Source: UBA6115 sp964346355 (GTDB lineage: Bacteria > Bacillota > Clostridia > Christensenellales > Aristaeellaceae). From it: 58,124 nt of DNA. The notes beneath the pieces are model-generated. The model had not been told where the DNA came from, did not search any database, and saw only the letters and a list, made by a program, of their open reading frames with translations. The stretch spans positions 1-58,124 of the forward strand of contig CAYFUH010000008.1 of NCBI GenBank assembly GCA_964346355.1. The letters are read 5' to 3'. Position numbers and translations under genes: made by a program. Shown piece by piece: positions 32,268 through 41,136 of this stretch. How positions within the stretch are numbered: position 1 is the stretch's first letter; the number at the start of each line of letters is the position of its first letter.

Positions 32268-34118
32268 TCATGCCTCAATGGCGGGCTGGGTTTCCGGCAG
32301 TTTTGCCGGGCTGCCCAGGATTTCCATAAACTGCTCGCCTGTCAGCGTTTCCTGCTCATACAGCACCTGGGCGATCTCGTGCAGCTTGCGCTCGTTGTCT
32401 TTCAAGGCCTGGTAGGCTTTGTCGTACTGTTCCCGCACAATCTGCACCGTTAAGGAATCAATCTTGCCCTGGGTTTCGCTGGAGCAGTTGGTGGTGAAGC
32501 CCCCGCCCAGGTACTGGCTTTGCTGTTGGTCAAAGGCTACCATGCCAAACTCGTCCACCATGCCGTAGCGGGTGACCATGGCACGCGCCAGTTTGGTGGC
32601 CTGCTCGATGTCATTGGCAGCGCCGGTGGTGATGGAGTTAAACACCAATTCCTCAGCTGCCCGGCCGCCTGTGATGCTGGAGATTCGGTTTTCGATGTCT
32701 TCCTTGCTCATCAAATAGCGCTCTTCCTCCTCCACCTGCATGGTGAAGCCCAGGGCACCGGAGGTGCGCGGGATGATGGTGATCTTATGCACAGGCGCGG
32801 AGCCGGCCTGCAGCGCCGCGACCATGGCGTGGCCCACCTCGTGGTAGGCAACGATCTTCTTTTCCCTGTCGCTCATCACCCGGTCCTTCTTCTGGTGGCC
32901 GGCGACGATGACATCGATGCTCTCCTCCAGATCCTCCTGGGTGACCGTTTTGCGATGATGGCGCACGGCGCGCAGGGCGGCTTCGTTGATGAGGTTGGCC
33001 AAATCCGCGCCGGAAGCACCCGCAGCCGCGCGGGCCGCGCGCTCCAGATCCACATCAGGTGCCAGCCGCACCTTTTTGGCATGCACCTTCAAGATGGCGA
33101 CACGGCCGGGCAGATCGGGCAGTTCCACCGGGATGCGGCGGTCAAAGCGGCCGGGGCGTGTGAGGGCCGGGTCCAGAATCTCCGGCCTGTTGGTCGCGGC
33201 CAGGATCATGACACCCTTGCTGGCGTCAAAGCCGTCCATTTCGCTGAGCAATTGGTTTAAGGTCTGCTCACGCTCGTCGTTGCCGCCAAAGCCGGCGCCG
33301 GATTCGCGCCGCTTGCCGATGGTGTCAATCTCATCAATAAAGACGATGCAGGGCGCCTTCTCGTTTGCCTGCTTAAACAAATCGCGCACCTTAGCAGCGC
33401 CCATGCCCACAAACATCTCCACAAACTCACTGCCGGAGATGGAGAAGAAGGGCACCTTGGCCTCCCCCGCCACGGCCTTGGCCAGCAGAGTTTTTCCTGT
33501 GCCCGGAGGGCCCACCAGCAGCACGCCCTTGGGCATGATGGCGCCGACCTCGGTATATTTCTTGGGGTTGTGGAGGAAATCCACCACCTCACCCAAGGCT
33601 TCCTTGGCTTCCTCCTGCCCGGCGACATCGTCAAATGATGTCCCTGTTTCTGACTCGATATAGATCTTCGCGTTGCTCTTGCCCAGCTGCATGGCGTTCA
33701 TGCTGCCCATCTTGGACAGGCGGTTGCCCAACAGACGCCCCAGGAGCATGAAAATGCCGATGGGCACAATCCAGGACAGCAGGAAGGTCATGATGGGTGA
33801 AGCCGGCTCCACGATAGGTGAATAGAACTTGATGCCGGCCGCATGCATTTTTTCAAGCAGCGCCGGGTCATCCATCAGCCCGGTTTTGTACAGCTTGGGC
33901 TGTTCCGCCTTGTCGGCGAACAGGATCTGCACATCATCCCGGCTGACCTCTGACACCTCGCCCTTTTCAAGCATGTTCAAAAACTCGTTGTAGGGCACTT
34001 CGGTCACCCGCGGCTGCATAATGCGCGGGAAGACAAAGGCGTTGAGCAGCATGATGGCGACCATCACGATGACATAGTAGTAGATGAATGATTTTCTTGG
34101 CGGCTTGATTTCTCTCAT
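32268..34118 (-). CDS. ftsH: ATP-dependent zinc metalloprotease FtsH
   Basis: 616 residues. Membrane-bound AAA+ protease that degrades misassembled membrane proteins and regulators. Two membrane segments (about 11-30 and 108-128) frame an extracytoplasmic domain. The AAA domain has Walker A GPPGTGKT (203-210), Walker B CIVFIDEID and the arginine-finger region RPGRFDRRI. The zinc site HEVGH is at 426-430. It is the last gene of a six-gene minus-strand operon; hslO two genes upstream recalls the B. subtilis ftsH-hslO neighbourhood. Good GGAGG ribosome site. Confidence 0.97.
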   Translation of the reverse strand: MREIKPPRKSFIYYYVIVMVAIMLLNAFVFPRIMQPRVTEVPYNEFLNMLEKGEVSEVSRDDVQILFADKAEQPKLYKTGLMDDPALLEKMHAAGIKFYSPIVEPASPIMTFLLSWIVPIGIFMLLGRLLGNRLSKMGSMNAMQLGKSNAKIYIESETGTSFDDVAGQEEAKEALGEVVDFLHNPKKYTEVGAIMPKGVLLVGPPGTGKTLLAKAVAGEAKVPFFSISGSEFVEMFVGMGAAKVRDLFKQANEKAPCIVFIDEIDTIGKRRESGAGFGGNDEREQTLNQLLSEMDGFDASKGVMILAATNRPEILDPALTRPGRFDRRIPVELPDLPGRVAILKVHAKKVRLAPDVDLERAARAAAGASGADLANLINEAALRAVRHHRKTVTQEDLEESIDVIVAGHQKKDRVMSDREKKIVAYHEVGHAMVAALQAGSAPVHKITIIPRTSGALGFTMQVEEEERYLMSKEDIENRISSITGGRAAEELVFNSITTGAANDIEQATKLARAMVTRYGMVDEFGMVAFDQQQSQYLGGGFTTNCSSETQGKIDSLTVQIVREQYDKAYQALKDNERKLHEIAQVLYEQETLTGEQFMEILGSPAKLPETQPAIEA

Positions 34119-34147
34119 GTGACTGCCTCCGTTTTACTGTTGTGGGC

Positions 34148-35917
34148 TTATAACTCAACCATCGACTGGCGATAGTTGAGGTAGCGCATGGTGATGCCGG
34201 CAACCTTGCCATCCACAATGTCATAAGTCAGGATGGTGGTAGACGCATCAGGGCTGCCGACATAGACATATTGCAGGGTGCCTGTGTTGGGATCGTCTGA
34301 GGCGATCTTATAATTAGCATACCCTTCCTTCATGTCATAATAAATGCCGCGGTCGCCCCGGTCATTGGGCGGCTGGCCTTTGTCGGTAAATTTGTCGGTC
34401 ACTTCCTTCATGGTCATGCCAATTGACGTTTTGCGCGGGCCCTTCATGCTGGCCAGGTTGGTGGACACATGGTAGACCACCACACCATCCTCAGACTGCG
34501 TAAAGCGTGCCTCCCCCCAGGGGTAGATGGCCTGGGTTGCAGGGCCGGGCACGGCCTCGTTCTCGATTGGTTTTTCGCTTTGCGGCTCCCCATACTGGGC
34601 GATGAACGCGTCCCTGGTGGTCTTCATCAGCGCCATACCGGCGAACTCGTCCTCCTTGGGACGGCGCCCGAAGAAGAGCTTAAAGGGTTGATTGACCTTG
34701 TACTCCAGGATCATCTCGCTGGAGATCTTGCCATAACGGTTGACCGCGATGGCGCGCAGCAGGCTTTTGCCGGGCGGGATTAAGATAGGGTCCCCCACAT
34801 AGCGCGGGGAGTCCAGATCCGGCTTGGTGCCGTCCAGCGTGTAATACAGCGTGACGTCCTTGTCCTCCTCATCCACAATGCGCAGGGAGACCTTGAATTG
34901 CCGTTCATAGGTTTTGGGCTGCATATTGGCCTTGGGCGCCATGGGGGTGGGAAGGGTGATGGTATAGCGCACGGACATTTCATCGCTGACCAGTTCACTC
35001 GACACGCAGACCGCGCGGAAGTGGTAGGTGCCCTCCGTGATGCGGATGGGGCCGGTGTACTTGGTGCCGGTCTCCGGCAGCAGGCCCTCGCCAGTAGTGT
35101 AATAAATATCATAATCCTGGCTGGAAATGAAGGAGATATCCTTGCTGTACATGTGTTTGCCTGCGGCTAAGGAAGCCTTGGGCGGCTGGGGCACCAGCTG
35201 GGAACGCTGGTTGAAAAAGCCCTCATCCCCTGTCTTTTCGTGCGCCAGCTTCATCAGGTTGACCGCAGGGAAAATACGCTCCTGATCCAGCATGATGTTG
35301 ATGGCCAGGCGATATGCCTCCGGCTTTTCCGGCGCCAGCTGGGTATAAATGCGCTCATAGACCGCCTCTGCGTCCATCATCTGGTTGGCGGCTTCATATG
35401 CCTCCGCCGTCAGCAGCAGCTTCTCGTCCAGGTCCTTGCGCTCGGGCTCCAGCATTTCCGCTTTTTTGTAGGTCTCAATCGCCCGGGCGATATAGCCCTG
35501 GTCCAACAGCTCCGTGCCCAGTGCCCAGTAAGCGTCGGAGCTGGCTTTCCTGCCCATGCGCGCCAGCACCAATTGGCCGGGGGGCGACACCTGCAGCCAG
35601 ATGAGCCCGCCAATGCCCACAGCCATCACGAGCGCCATGATGATGACTGCTACCTTGAGCCAGTTGATCATCCCGCCCTGGTAGGTGGTGTTTTTGGCCT
35701 TGCGGCGGCGCCGCTTTAAGCGCGTCCGGCGCGTTTTTTTCAGCACGCGTTTGTTGCCGGGCGTCTGCTTGTACAAGTGGACCCGGGTATCCGTCAATTC
35801 CGGGGATGCCGCATCATAGGTGACTGCAGGCTCCGGCTCCGCGCCCATGTATTGCCCGCAATATGGACACATGCGGGAGGCGGCGTTTGATTCCTGGTTA
35901 CAAGATTTGCAAATCAT
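34148..35917 (-). CDS. Zinc-ribbon / TM / TPR / chitobiase-like beta-domain protein, unknown function
   Basis: 589 residues with an unusual mosaic. Residues 3-21 form a zinc ribbon (CKSC ... CPYC). A very basic stretch (about 55-75, KKTRRTRLKRRRRKAK) precedes one membrane segment (about 85-108). A TPR-like helical region follows (about 125-230; AYWALGTELLDQGYIARAIETYKKAEMLEP). Then come two copies of a beta domain like the chitobiase/hexosaminidase C-terminal domain (YYTTGEGLLPETGTKYTGPI and YYTLDGTKPDLDSPRY, about 265-410), and a C-terminal lipoprotein-like beta domain. Cytoplasmic ribbon, outside repeats. It overlaps the HEAT-like gene by ATGA and is followed by ftsH, so an envelope quality-control link is plausible but unproven. 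Confidence 0.75.
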   Translation of the reverse strand: MICKSCNQESNAASRMCPYCGQYMGAEPEPAVTYDAASPELTDTRVHLYKQTPGNKRVLKKTRRTRLKRRRRKAKNTTYQGGMINWLKVAVIIMALVMAVGIGGLIWLQVSPPGQLVLARMGRKASSDAYWALGTELLDQGYIARAIETYKKAEMLEPERKDLDEKLLLTAEAYEAANQMMDAEAVYERIYTQLAPEKPEAYRLAINIMLDQERIFPAVNLMKLAHEKTGDEGFFNQRSQLVPQPPKASLAAGKHMYSKDISFISSQDYDIYYTTGEGLLPETGTKYTGPIRITEGTYHFRAVCVSSELVSDEMSVRYTITLPTPMAPKANMQPKTYERQFKVSLRIVDEEDKDVTLYYTLDGTKPDLDSPRYVGDPILIPPGKSLLRAIAVNRYGKISSEMILEYKVNQPFKLFFGRRPKEDEFAGMALMKTTRDAFIAQYGEPQSEKPIENEAVPGPATQAIYPWGEARFTQSEDGVVVYHVSTNLASMKGPRKTSIGMTMKEVTDKFTDKGQPPNDRGDRGIYYDMKEGYANYKIASDDPNTGTLQYVYVGSPDASTTILTYDIVDGKVAGITMRYLNYRQSMVEL

Positions 35918-36744
35918 GGTTCATTCAGACCCAATAAGGCGTCATACTCCGGATCGTGGTCAAAAGTGCGTTCCGGCGCTTCGCCGCCCAAGGCTTCAAT
36001 CGCCGCGCGCAGCTCGATATAATCCAGATACTTGAGGCCTTCCTCGTTCGCACGCTCCATCAATACAGGCAGCGCCCGCTCATCCCCCAGCCGGCCCAGG
36101 TAGGCAGCCAGGATGGCCTGCCGCTCCGGCAAGGCGTCAAACAGGCGGATAAGGCCAGTGTAAACCTGCGGATGACCTGGATAGCGGCTCAGGACGGACA
36201 GCAGCGCCTCGCGCCCGATGTCATTGGCTTCGTTCAATGCCTCCAGCATGGCGGGGACGGCTTGCTCGCCCATCTCCTCCAGGCTTTCCAGCGCAAAATC
36301 GGCCAGGTCGTCGTGGTCCTCCCGCGCCATCTGCCAATCAATATAGGCCTGCATGGGCTTGGTGCTGCCGATGTCCTGCAGCAATCGCACGCAGATCATC
36401 CGGGCTTCCATGTCTGTTTGCGTATCAAACAGCAGGTTCATCAGGGGCTGCTCCGATTCTGTGTCCAGTTCCACAAGGCGCATGAGCAGCAAATCCGGCA
36501 GCGGCACATCCGCGCCCAAATAGCCCAGCATCATCGCAATCAGCTGGCTGGGGCTGCTGATGGCCTCAAAGTAAGCGACTGGGGTTTGCATATTCAGCCA
36601 GGGCATCGGGCTGCTTGAGAACAGCTCGTACAGCTGGGGCATCATCTGCTCCACCTGCGCGATGTCAAGCAGCTCATCCTGGTGTTCCTCCAGCCAGGCG
36701 TGCATGAAATCCATAAAATGCTGATCAAAATCGATATAGGTCAA
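35914..36744 (-). CDS. HEAT-like helical repeat protein, unknown function
   Basis: 276 residues, acidic and wholly helical in character. The middle and end contain repeats like FALESLEEMGEQAVPAMLEALNEA, ALLSVLSRYPGHPQVYTGLIRLFDAL and AAYLGRLGDERALPVLMERANEEG, which read as HEAT/armadillo-type hairpins used for protein binding. There is no signal peptide, membrane segment or catalytic motif. Both ends overlap the neighbouring genes by ATGA, so it is translationally coupled to hslO upstream and to the zinc-ribbon protein downstream. Confidence 0.7.
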   Translation of the reverse strand: MTYIDFDQHFMDFMHAWLEEHQDELLDIAQVEQMMPQLYELFSSSPMPWLNMQTPVAYFEAISSPSQLIAMMLGYLGADVPLPDLLLMRLVELDTESEQPLMNLLFDTQTDMEARMICVRLLQDIGSTKPMQAYIDWQMAREDHDDLADFALESLEEMGEQAVPAMLEALNEANDIGREALLSVLSRYPGHPQVYTGLIRLFDALPERQAILAAYLGRLGDERALPVLMERANEEGLKYLDYIELRAAIEALGGEAPERTFDHDPEYDALLGLNEP

Positions 36745-37640
36745 GGCTGGTTCTCCTTCAAAATGGCACTGATGTCATCCGGCGTAAAGCTGCGCTCCGT
36801 CCTGCAAAAATGGCAGGTCAGCTGGGCGGGTTCGCCGGTTTGCAGCATGTCTTTTAAGTCTTCTTCGCCCAGGGCAGCCAGCGCTCTGCGCATTTTATCC
36901 CGGCTGCAGTCGCATTGCAGCACAATCTTTTCCTCACCCAAAAACGTGGGCTCAAAATCCGCAAACCAGGCAGTCGCCAGCTGCATCAGGCTGCGGTCAT
37001 AAATTTCCCGGCTGATGTTGGCATAAAAGGGGATGCGCAGTTCCAATTCCGCAATGGTTTTGTTCGAGCACCCGGGCATGGCTTGAATCAAGATGCCCCC
37101 AGCGGACAGCACAACGCCGTCCTGGTTTAAGCAGCCCAGGGCGACCAAGGAGGGCACCTGCTCAGACACGGTAAAATAGTGGGCAAAATCCTCCCCCAAC
37201 TCGCCGGACACCAGGCGGCAGATGGAGGAAAACGGCTCGCCGCCCTTGAAATCCTTGACGACCACAATCTGCCCTTCCCGGCCGATGAAGCCCGCCACAT
37301 CAAAGCGGTCATCCTGCAGTTTAGGCAGTTCGGCCTGCGGGTTTTCCACCGCGATTTTTAGGCGGTTGTTCTGCACGCCGCAGGTAATCCGCCCGCCTGC
37401 GCCGTCCCCTGAGATGCTGACGGTCAAACGGCCTTCTTCCTCCTTGATGAGGCCGCCCATCATCGCGCACACGGGCAAAACGCGCCCGATGGCCGCGGTG
37501 GCGGTATCGCTTGCCTGATGGATGTTGGCCGCTTCCTGGGTCATGCGGGTGGCGCGGACCATCATGACGCGCACCTCGCCGTCGTTTAACATCAGCCGCA
37601 GCAGGCTGTCCTTGTCCTGATGAATCAGTTGGTTTGTCAT
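36741..37640 (-). CDS. hslO: Redox-regulated chaperone Hsp33
   Basis: 299 residues. Hsp33 is a cytoplasmic holdase switched on by oxidation. The four zinc cysteines lie at the C-terminus as CDCSRDKMRRAL then, about 30 residues on, CHFC. The N-terminal core includes RVMMVRATRMTQEA and GGRITCGVQ, and IQAMPGCSNKTI is typical. An overlapping stop/start links it to the HEAT-like gene; a methyltransferase gene lies 10 bases upstream in the same direction. Confidence 0.96.
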   Translation of the reverse strand: MTNQLIHQDKDSLLRLMLNDGEVRVMMVRATRMTQEAANIHQASDTATAAIGRVLPVCAMMGGLIKEEEGRLTVSISGDGAGGRITCGVQNNRLKIAVENPQAELPKLQDDRFDVAGFIGREGQIVVVKDFKGGEPFSSICRLVSGELGEDFAHYFTVSEQVPSLVALGCLNQDGVVLSAGGILIQAMPGCSNKTIAELELRIPFYANISREIYDRSLMQLATAWFADFEPTFLGEEKIVLQCDCSRDKMRRALAALGEEDLKDMLQTGEPAQLTCHFCRTERSFTPDDISAILKENQP

Positions 37641-37650
37641 GGTTGTTGCT

Positions 37651-38391
37651 TCATTCCTTTATGGCTGTAAAATGCAGGCGCTGCGCGTTTTTGGCGGGCT
37701 TGTTCAAGGTGAAATTGCCAAAGCACTGGATGGATCCAAAGCCTGTTTCTGAGAGCACTGTTTGTACATCGTCCTTAGTATAGGCGCGCTGGGTCTGCTC
37801 CTCCTCAATGCGTTGGTAGCACCCGTTTTTGTCCTTCACAAAAATGGAGAGGGACAGATGCAGCAGGCTGGTTTTGCTGTCAAAGGCGTTCTCCCAGATG
37901 TAGCAGATGTCCTCCTCCCGCAGGATCTGGGGCGCGTTGCCCAGCACGCGGCTGAGCTTGTCATAGCTTGATACATCAAAGGCTAAAACGCCGCCCGGTT
38001 TCAGCGCGGCATGGGCACTGGCAAAAAAAGCTTTGAGGGAGTGGTCATCCCGCAGGTAGTTGACCCCGTCACAGCCGCACACAAGGGCATCCGCCAGACG
38101 GTGTGTCTGCATGGCGCGCATGTCCTGTTTTAAAAAGGTGAGGGACAGGCCGTGGGATTTGGCCTTGGCAGCCGCGATCGTGAGCATCTCCTCTGACATG
38201 TCGCTGGGCAGTACGCGAAAATCCCGCGCCAAGCGGATGGTCAGGTTGCCGGTGCCGCAGGCAGCCTCCAGCACCAGCGCGCCATCTTTCACGCCGTTTT
38301 GTGACAGCAGCTGCCTGTAGTGCGCCGCCCAGGCGTCATAGTCCACATCCGCCATCAGCCGGTCATACACGGCGGCGAAATCCGCGTACAT
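37651..38391 (-). CDS. Class I SAM-dependent methyltransferase (YqeM-like)
   Basis: 246 residues. The N-terminus YADFAAVYDRLMADVDYDAWA and motif I VLEAACGTGNLTIRLA, plus LVCGCDGVNYL, are characteristic of the small YqeM-type methyltransferases common in Firmicutes; substrate unknown. I used the ATG at 38391 because family members start there. An in-frame ATG at 38409, overlapping the upstream gene, is also possible. The start overlaps the stop of the DUF624-like gene. Confidence 0.85.
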   Translation of the reverse strand: MYADFAAVYDRLMADVDYDAWAAHYRQLLSQNGVKDGALVLEAACGTGNLTIRLARDFRVLPSDMSEEMLTIAAAKAKSHGLSLTFLKQDMRAMQTHRLADALVCGCDGVNYLRDDHSLKAFFASAHAALKPGGVLAFDVSSYDKLSRVLGNAPQILREEDICYIWENAFDSKTSLLHLSLSIFVKDKNGCYQRIEEEQTQRAYTKDDVQTVLSETGFGSIQCFGNFTLNKPAKNAQRLHFTAIKE

Positions 38392-38392
38392 C

Positions 38393-39373
38393 TCAGACGT
38401 CGCTTTCATCCTCAAGCGCGTCCTCGTCCTCATATTCATCCTCTGAGGACAAGCCGCGGTTGACCTCCACCCCCGCAATGCGCGGGTTGATGTAGCGGTC
38501 AAAGGTGGCGTTGGTGAAGGACGCGTGCACAAAGCGCGCCAATGCGTTGCCCAGCATGACATAATAGCCCGCCAGCGCCATCACCGCGTACATCATATAG
38601 GGTGTGTAAAAGGCGACTAAGACGGCAATTGCGGTGGGCACCAGCATCACCAGGCGCACGCCTATGGTTTGCGGCAGGCGGCCGATGGATAGCAGCAGGG
38701 AGTTGCGGATCAAGGTCATCAGGCTCATCTTATAGGTGACCATCATGGGATAGATAAAAACCAGGGACATCATCCAGATGACGCCCAGCGCCATGGTGAG
38801 CACCTGGGGTACCACGAAGAACATGCCGTTGGTTTGCGCCATGCCGCCGTAAAACTGCCAGCACACCAGCATGATGAGGGGAACCAGGCCTGTGATGGCA
38901 GAAATGGCCAGCGCCTGCTTCCAGTTTTCTTTGACAGCGTCTTTAAAATCCGACCAGATGAAGGCGTGCTCATCCCGCGCCCAGTTGCGGGTGATGTAGG
39001 CCATGCCAGCCTGTACCGGGCCCGTAATGGCAATGGCCGGGATGGCCAATACCAGGGTGGAGAAGAGGATGTTGTAAATCTGTTGCGGGCTGTCTGCCAC
39101 CAGCTTCGCGGCCAACTCCGCCTGCTCTTTATCTGCCAGGGCTTCGGTTATGCCCGCCAGGTGGGAAAACAGCGAGTTGACCAGCAGGATCATCACGTAC
39201 ATCAGCGGGATGAAGGCGATGGCTGTCATCAGATTCAAACGGAACAAGCCGGAAAACCGGATGCGCAGCATCTCCCAAAACAGCTGCCAGCGGTTGCGCG
39301 GCAGGTCATCCCGCTTGTAATCGCCTTTGCCGCTCTTCCCGTAGTAGTAATTGTTCATCAGTTTTCCAAACAC
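38393..39373 (-). CDS. DUF624 (YesL-like) membrane protein
   Basis: About 326 residues with five or six membrane segments: around residues 41-65, 107-130, 155-180, 190-215 and 240-275. The N-terminus FGKLMNNYYYGKSGKGDY and FRLNLMTAIAFIPL resemble DUF624/YesL proteins, often found near sugar or stress genes and without known function. The C-terminal tail is strongly acidic (EDEYEDEDALEDE). The GTG at 39373 follows GGAGG at proper spacing; earlier in-frame starts lie in the promoter. First gene of the ftsH operon. Confidence 0.75.
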   Translation of the reverse strand: MFGKLMNNYYYGKSGKGDYKRDDLPRNRWQLFWEMLRIRFSGLFRLNLMTAIAFIPLMYVMILLVNSLFSHLAGITEALADKEQAELAAKLVADSPQQIYNILFSTLVLAIPAIAITGPVQAGMAYITRNWARDEHAFIWSDFKDAVKENWKQALAISAITGLVPLIMLVCWQFYGGMAQTNGMFFVVPQVLTMALGVIWMMSLVFIYPMMVTYKMSLMTLIRNSLLLSIGRLPQTIGVRLVMLVPTAIAVLVAFYTPYMMYAVMALAGYYVMLGNALARFVHASFTNATFDRYINPRIAGVEVNRGLSSEDEYEDEDALEDESDV

Positions 39374-39403
39374 GCTACCGCCTCCAACAATCTGGTTTTC
39401 TGA

Positions 39404-39409
39404 ATTATA
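39404..39409 (-). promoter_or_regulatory. -10 box of the ftsH operon promoter
   Basis: A perfect TATAAT on the minus strand, 31 bases before the DUF624-like GTG. No clear -35 at standard spacing, so an activator or alternative sigma factor may be needed. Confidence 0.35.
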
Positions 39410-39472
39410 CCATAGAACACGGCCAGCGCACGCGAAGTTCAAAAACTTGTAACATATCTGGCGCCATAATCC

Positions 39473-39502
39473 TGTACAAAAAAAGTACAAGTGTGGTATC
39501 CT
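39473..39502 (+). promoter_or_regulatory. Probable cyuA promoter with overlapping palindrome
   Basis: TGTACA (39473-39478), 18-base spacer, TATCCT (39497-39502). Inside it, TGTAC-A7-GTACA (39473-39489) is a perfect inverted repeat that could seat a repressor. Confidence 0.45.
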
Positions 39503-39554
39503 ATCCTCTGTGAGAGACCGTATTGCTTAATAAAAAACTGCGCAGGAGTGTGTC

Positions 39555-40835
39555 ATGAAGGATTATGCCCGCATCTTACAGGAGGAGCTGGTACCCGCCA
39601 TGGGCTGTACCGAGCCCATCGCCATCGCCCTGTGCGCCGCCAAAGCGCGCGCGATTTTAGGGCAGGAGCCGGAGCGGATGGAGGTGTATTGCAGCGGCAA
39701 TATCATCAAAAACGCGCGCAGCGTGACCGTGCCGGGCACAAAAGGCATGTGCGGCATTGAAGCCGCCGCCGCTGCCGGCTGCTTTGGCGGGGACGCGGAG
39801 CTGCTGCTGGAGGTCCTGTCCCCCTTGACAGATGAATCCCTGCAAAAGGCCAAACAGTTTGTGGCGGATTGCCGGGTGAAGGTTCTTCACGCCAAGGATG
39901 TGGACAGCCTGTACATTAAAACGCGCCTGTTTGCGGGCAACCAGGTCGCGGAAGCTGCGATAGCGCAGGAGCACACCCATTTTGTTGAGTTGGCGCTCAA
40001 TGGCGAGCACTTGTTGCAGGCAGCCCACGAAGCGGTTGACGCGACGGAAGAAATAGATGAAGACATTGACGTGGCGGAGATCATCCGCTTTGCCGAGGGC
40101 CTAAATTGTGATACCCAAGCTGCCATCTGTGACTTGATTGACCGGCAGATCAAATTGAACCTGGCCATCGCCCAGGAAGGGCTGGATCACAGCTACGGCG
40201 CCATGGTGGGCAGGACCATCCTGGACTGCGCGCCGGACGCGCTGCGCGAGCGCATCCGCGCCTACGCCGCTGCTGGCTCTGATGCGCGGATGGCGGGCTG
40301 TGCCATGCCGGTGGTCATCAACTCCGGCTCCGGCAACCAAGGCATCACCACTTCCGTGCCGCTGATTATCTATGCGCAGGAAAAAGGAATTGACCAGGAA
40401 ACCCTGCGCCGCGGGCTGGTGCTGTCCAACCTCTTGGCCTTTGTCATCAAGCGCTTGATTGGCAGGTTGTCCGCCTTTTGTGGGGTGGTCAGCGCGGCAG
40501 CTGCCGCCGGCGCCGGCCTTGCCTGGCTGGAAGGCTTACGTGAGCAGCAGATTACGCAGGTGCTCAGCATGACGCTGCTGACTGCCGGCGGCATCTTCTG
40601 TGACGGGGCGAAGGCCTCCTGCGCCAGCAAGATTGCCGTCTCCCTGGATAGCGCGCTGCTGGCGCTGGATATGGTGAAGAAGGGCCGCAGCCTGCCCAAA
40701 AGGCAGGGGCTTGACGCAGGCGACATCAACGCCACCATCCGTGACGTCGCGCGCATCGCAAGGGAAGGCATGCAGGAAACGGACAACATGATCCTGAAAA
40801 CCATGCTGGCCACCTGCCCGCACAGCGGGAGTTAA
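39555..40835 (+). CDS. cyuA: L-cysteine desulfidase family protein (CyuA, formerly UPF0597/YhaM)
   Basis: 426 residues, matching the family from end to end. The iron-sulfur cysteines are expected among MGCTEPIA (near residue 18), the C-terminal GGIFCDGAKASCASKIA and neighbouring loops; CSGNIIKN, VINSGSGNQGI and VPGTKGMCG are further family marks. Members are O2-sensitive [4Fe-4S] enzymes splitting cysteine to pyruvate, ammonia and sulfide. An AGGAG ribosome site precedes the ATG. It lies just before the glycine reductase operon but ends before that operon's own promoter. Related L-serine dehydratases share the fold, so the substrate is inferred. Confidence 0.87.
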   Translation: MKDYARILQEELVPAMGCTEPIAIALCAAKARAILGQEPERMEVYCSGNIIKNARSVTVPGTKGMCGIEAAAAAGCFGGDAELLLEVLSPLTDESLQKAKQFVADCRVKVLHAKDVDSLYIKTRLFAGNQVAEAAIAQEHTHFVELALNGEHLLQAAHEAVDATEEIDEDIDVAEIIRFAEGLNCDTQAAICDLIDRQIKLNLAIAQEGLDHSYGAMVGRTILDCAPDALRERIRAYAAAGSDARMAGCAMPVVINSGSGNQGITTSVPLIIYAQEKGIDQETLRRGLVLSNLLAFVIKRLIGRLSAFCGVVSAAAAAGAGLAWLEGLREQQITQVLSMTLLTAGGIFCDGAKASCASKIAVSLDSALLALDMVKKGRSLPKRQGLDAGDINATIRDVARIAREGMQETDNMILKTMLATCPHSGS

Positions 40836-40861
40836 AACCGCGTAATTTCCGCTTTTGGGGC

Positions 40862-40890
40862 TTGAAAATTTGTAGGGCTTGCCGTATACT
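40862..40890 (+). promoter_or_regulatory. Promoter of the glycine reductase operon
   Basis: TTGAAA (40862-40867), 17-base spacer, TATACT (40885-40890), about 30 bases before the riboswitch. Confidence 0.8.
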
Positions 40891-40919
40891 TTGTATGAAC
40901 TAAATACAGGCTGGATGAT

Positions 40920-41107
40920 CGTTTTCAGGAGATTGCACACATTGTGCGGCCGAAGGAATAAGTGTTAATCGTACCGGGTTAACATGAAGATCTCAGGAAA
41001 AAGGACTGAAAACGGGACAGCAACTCTGGAGAGCACAGTCACCGGCGAAGCAATCGCGCGCAGCGCGAGAATCTTTCAGGTTTTACACAGAGGCAAAGGT
41101 ACTCTGG
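40920..41107 (+). ncRNA. Tandem glycine riboswitch with expression platform
   Basis: Two consecutive glycine aptamers. Aptamer I: P1 is a perfect 9-bp helix, CGTTTTCAG (40920-40928) with CTGAAAACG (41006-41014). Inside are the hairpin GCACA-CAT-TGTGC, the conserved GGCCGAAGGA and the signature ATCTCAGGAAAAAGGAC. Linker GGGACAGC. Aptamer II: ACTCTGGAGAGC (from 41023), CACCGGCGAAGC, a TCGCGC-GCA-GCGCGA hairpin and TTTCAGG, closed by CAGAG (41088-41092). A copy of ACTCTGG at 41101-41107, followed by TTTT, can pair with the same CAGAG in a competing hairpin, so glycine binding would free transcription. It controls grdX onward. Confidence 0.92.
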
Positions 41108-41136
41108 TTTTAACGACTTGAAAGGAGGATGGACAG

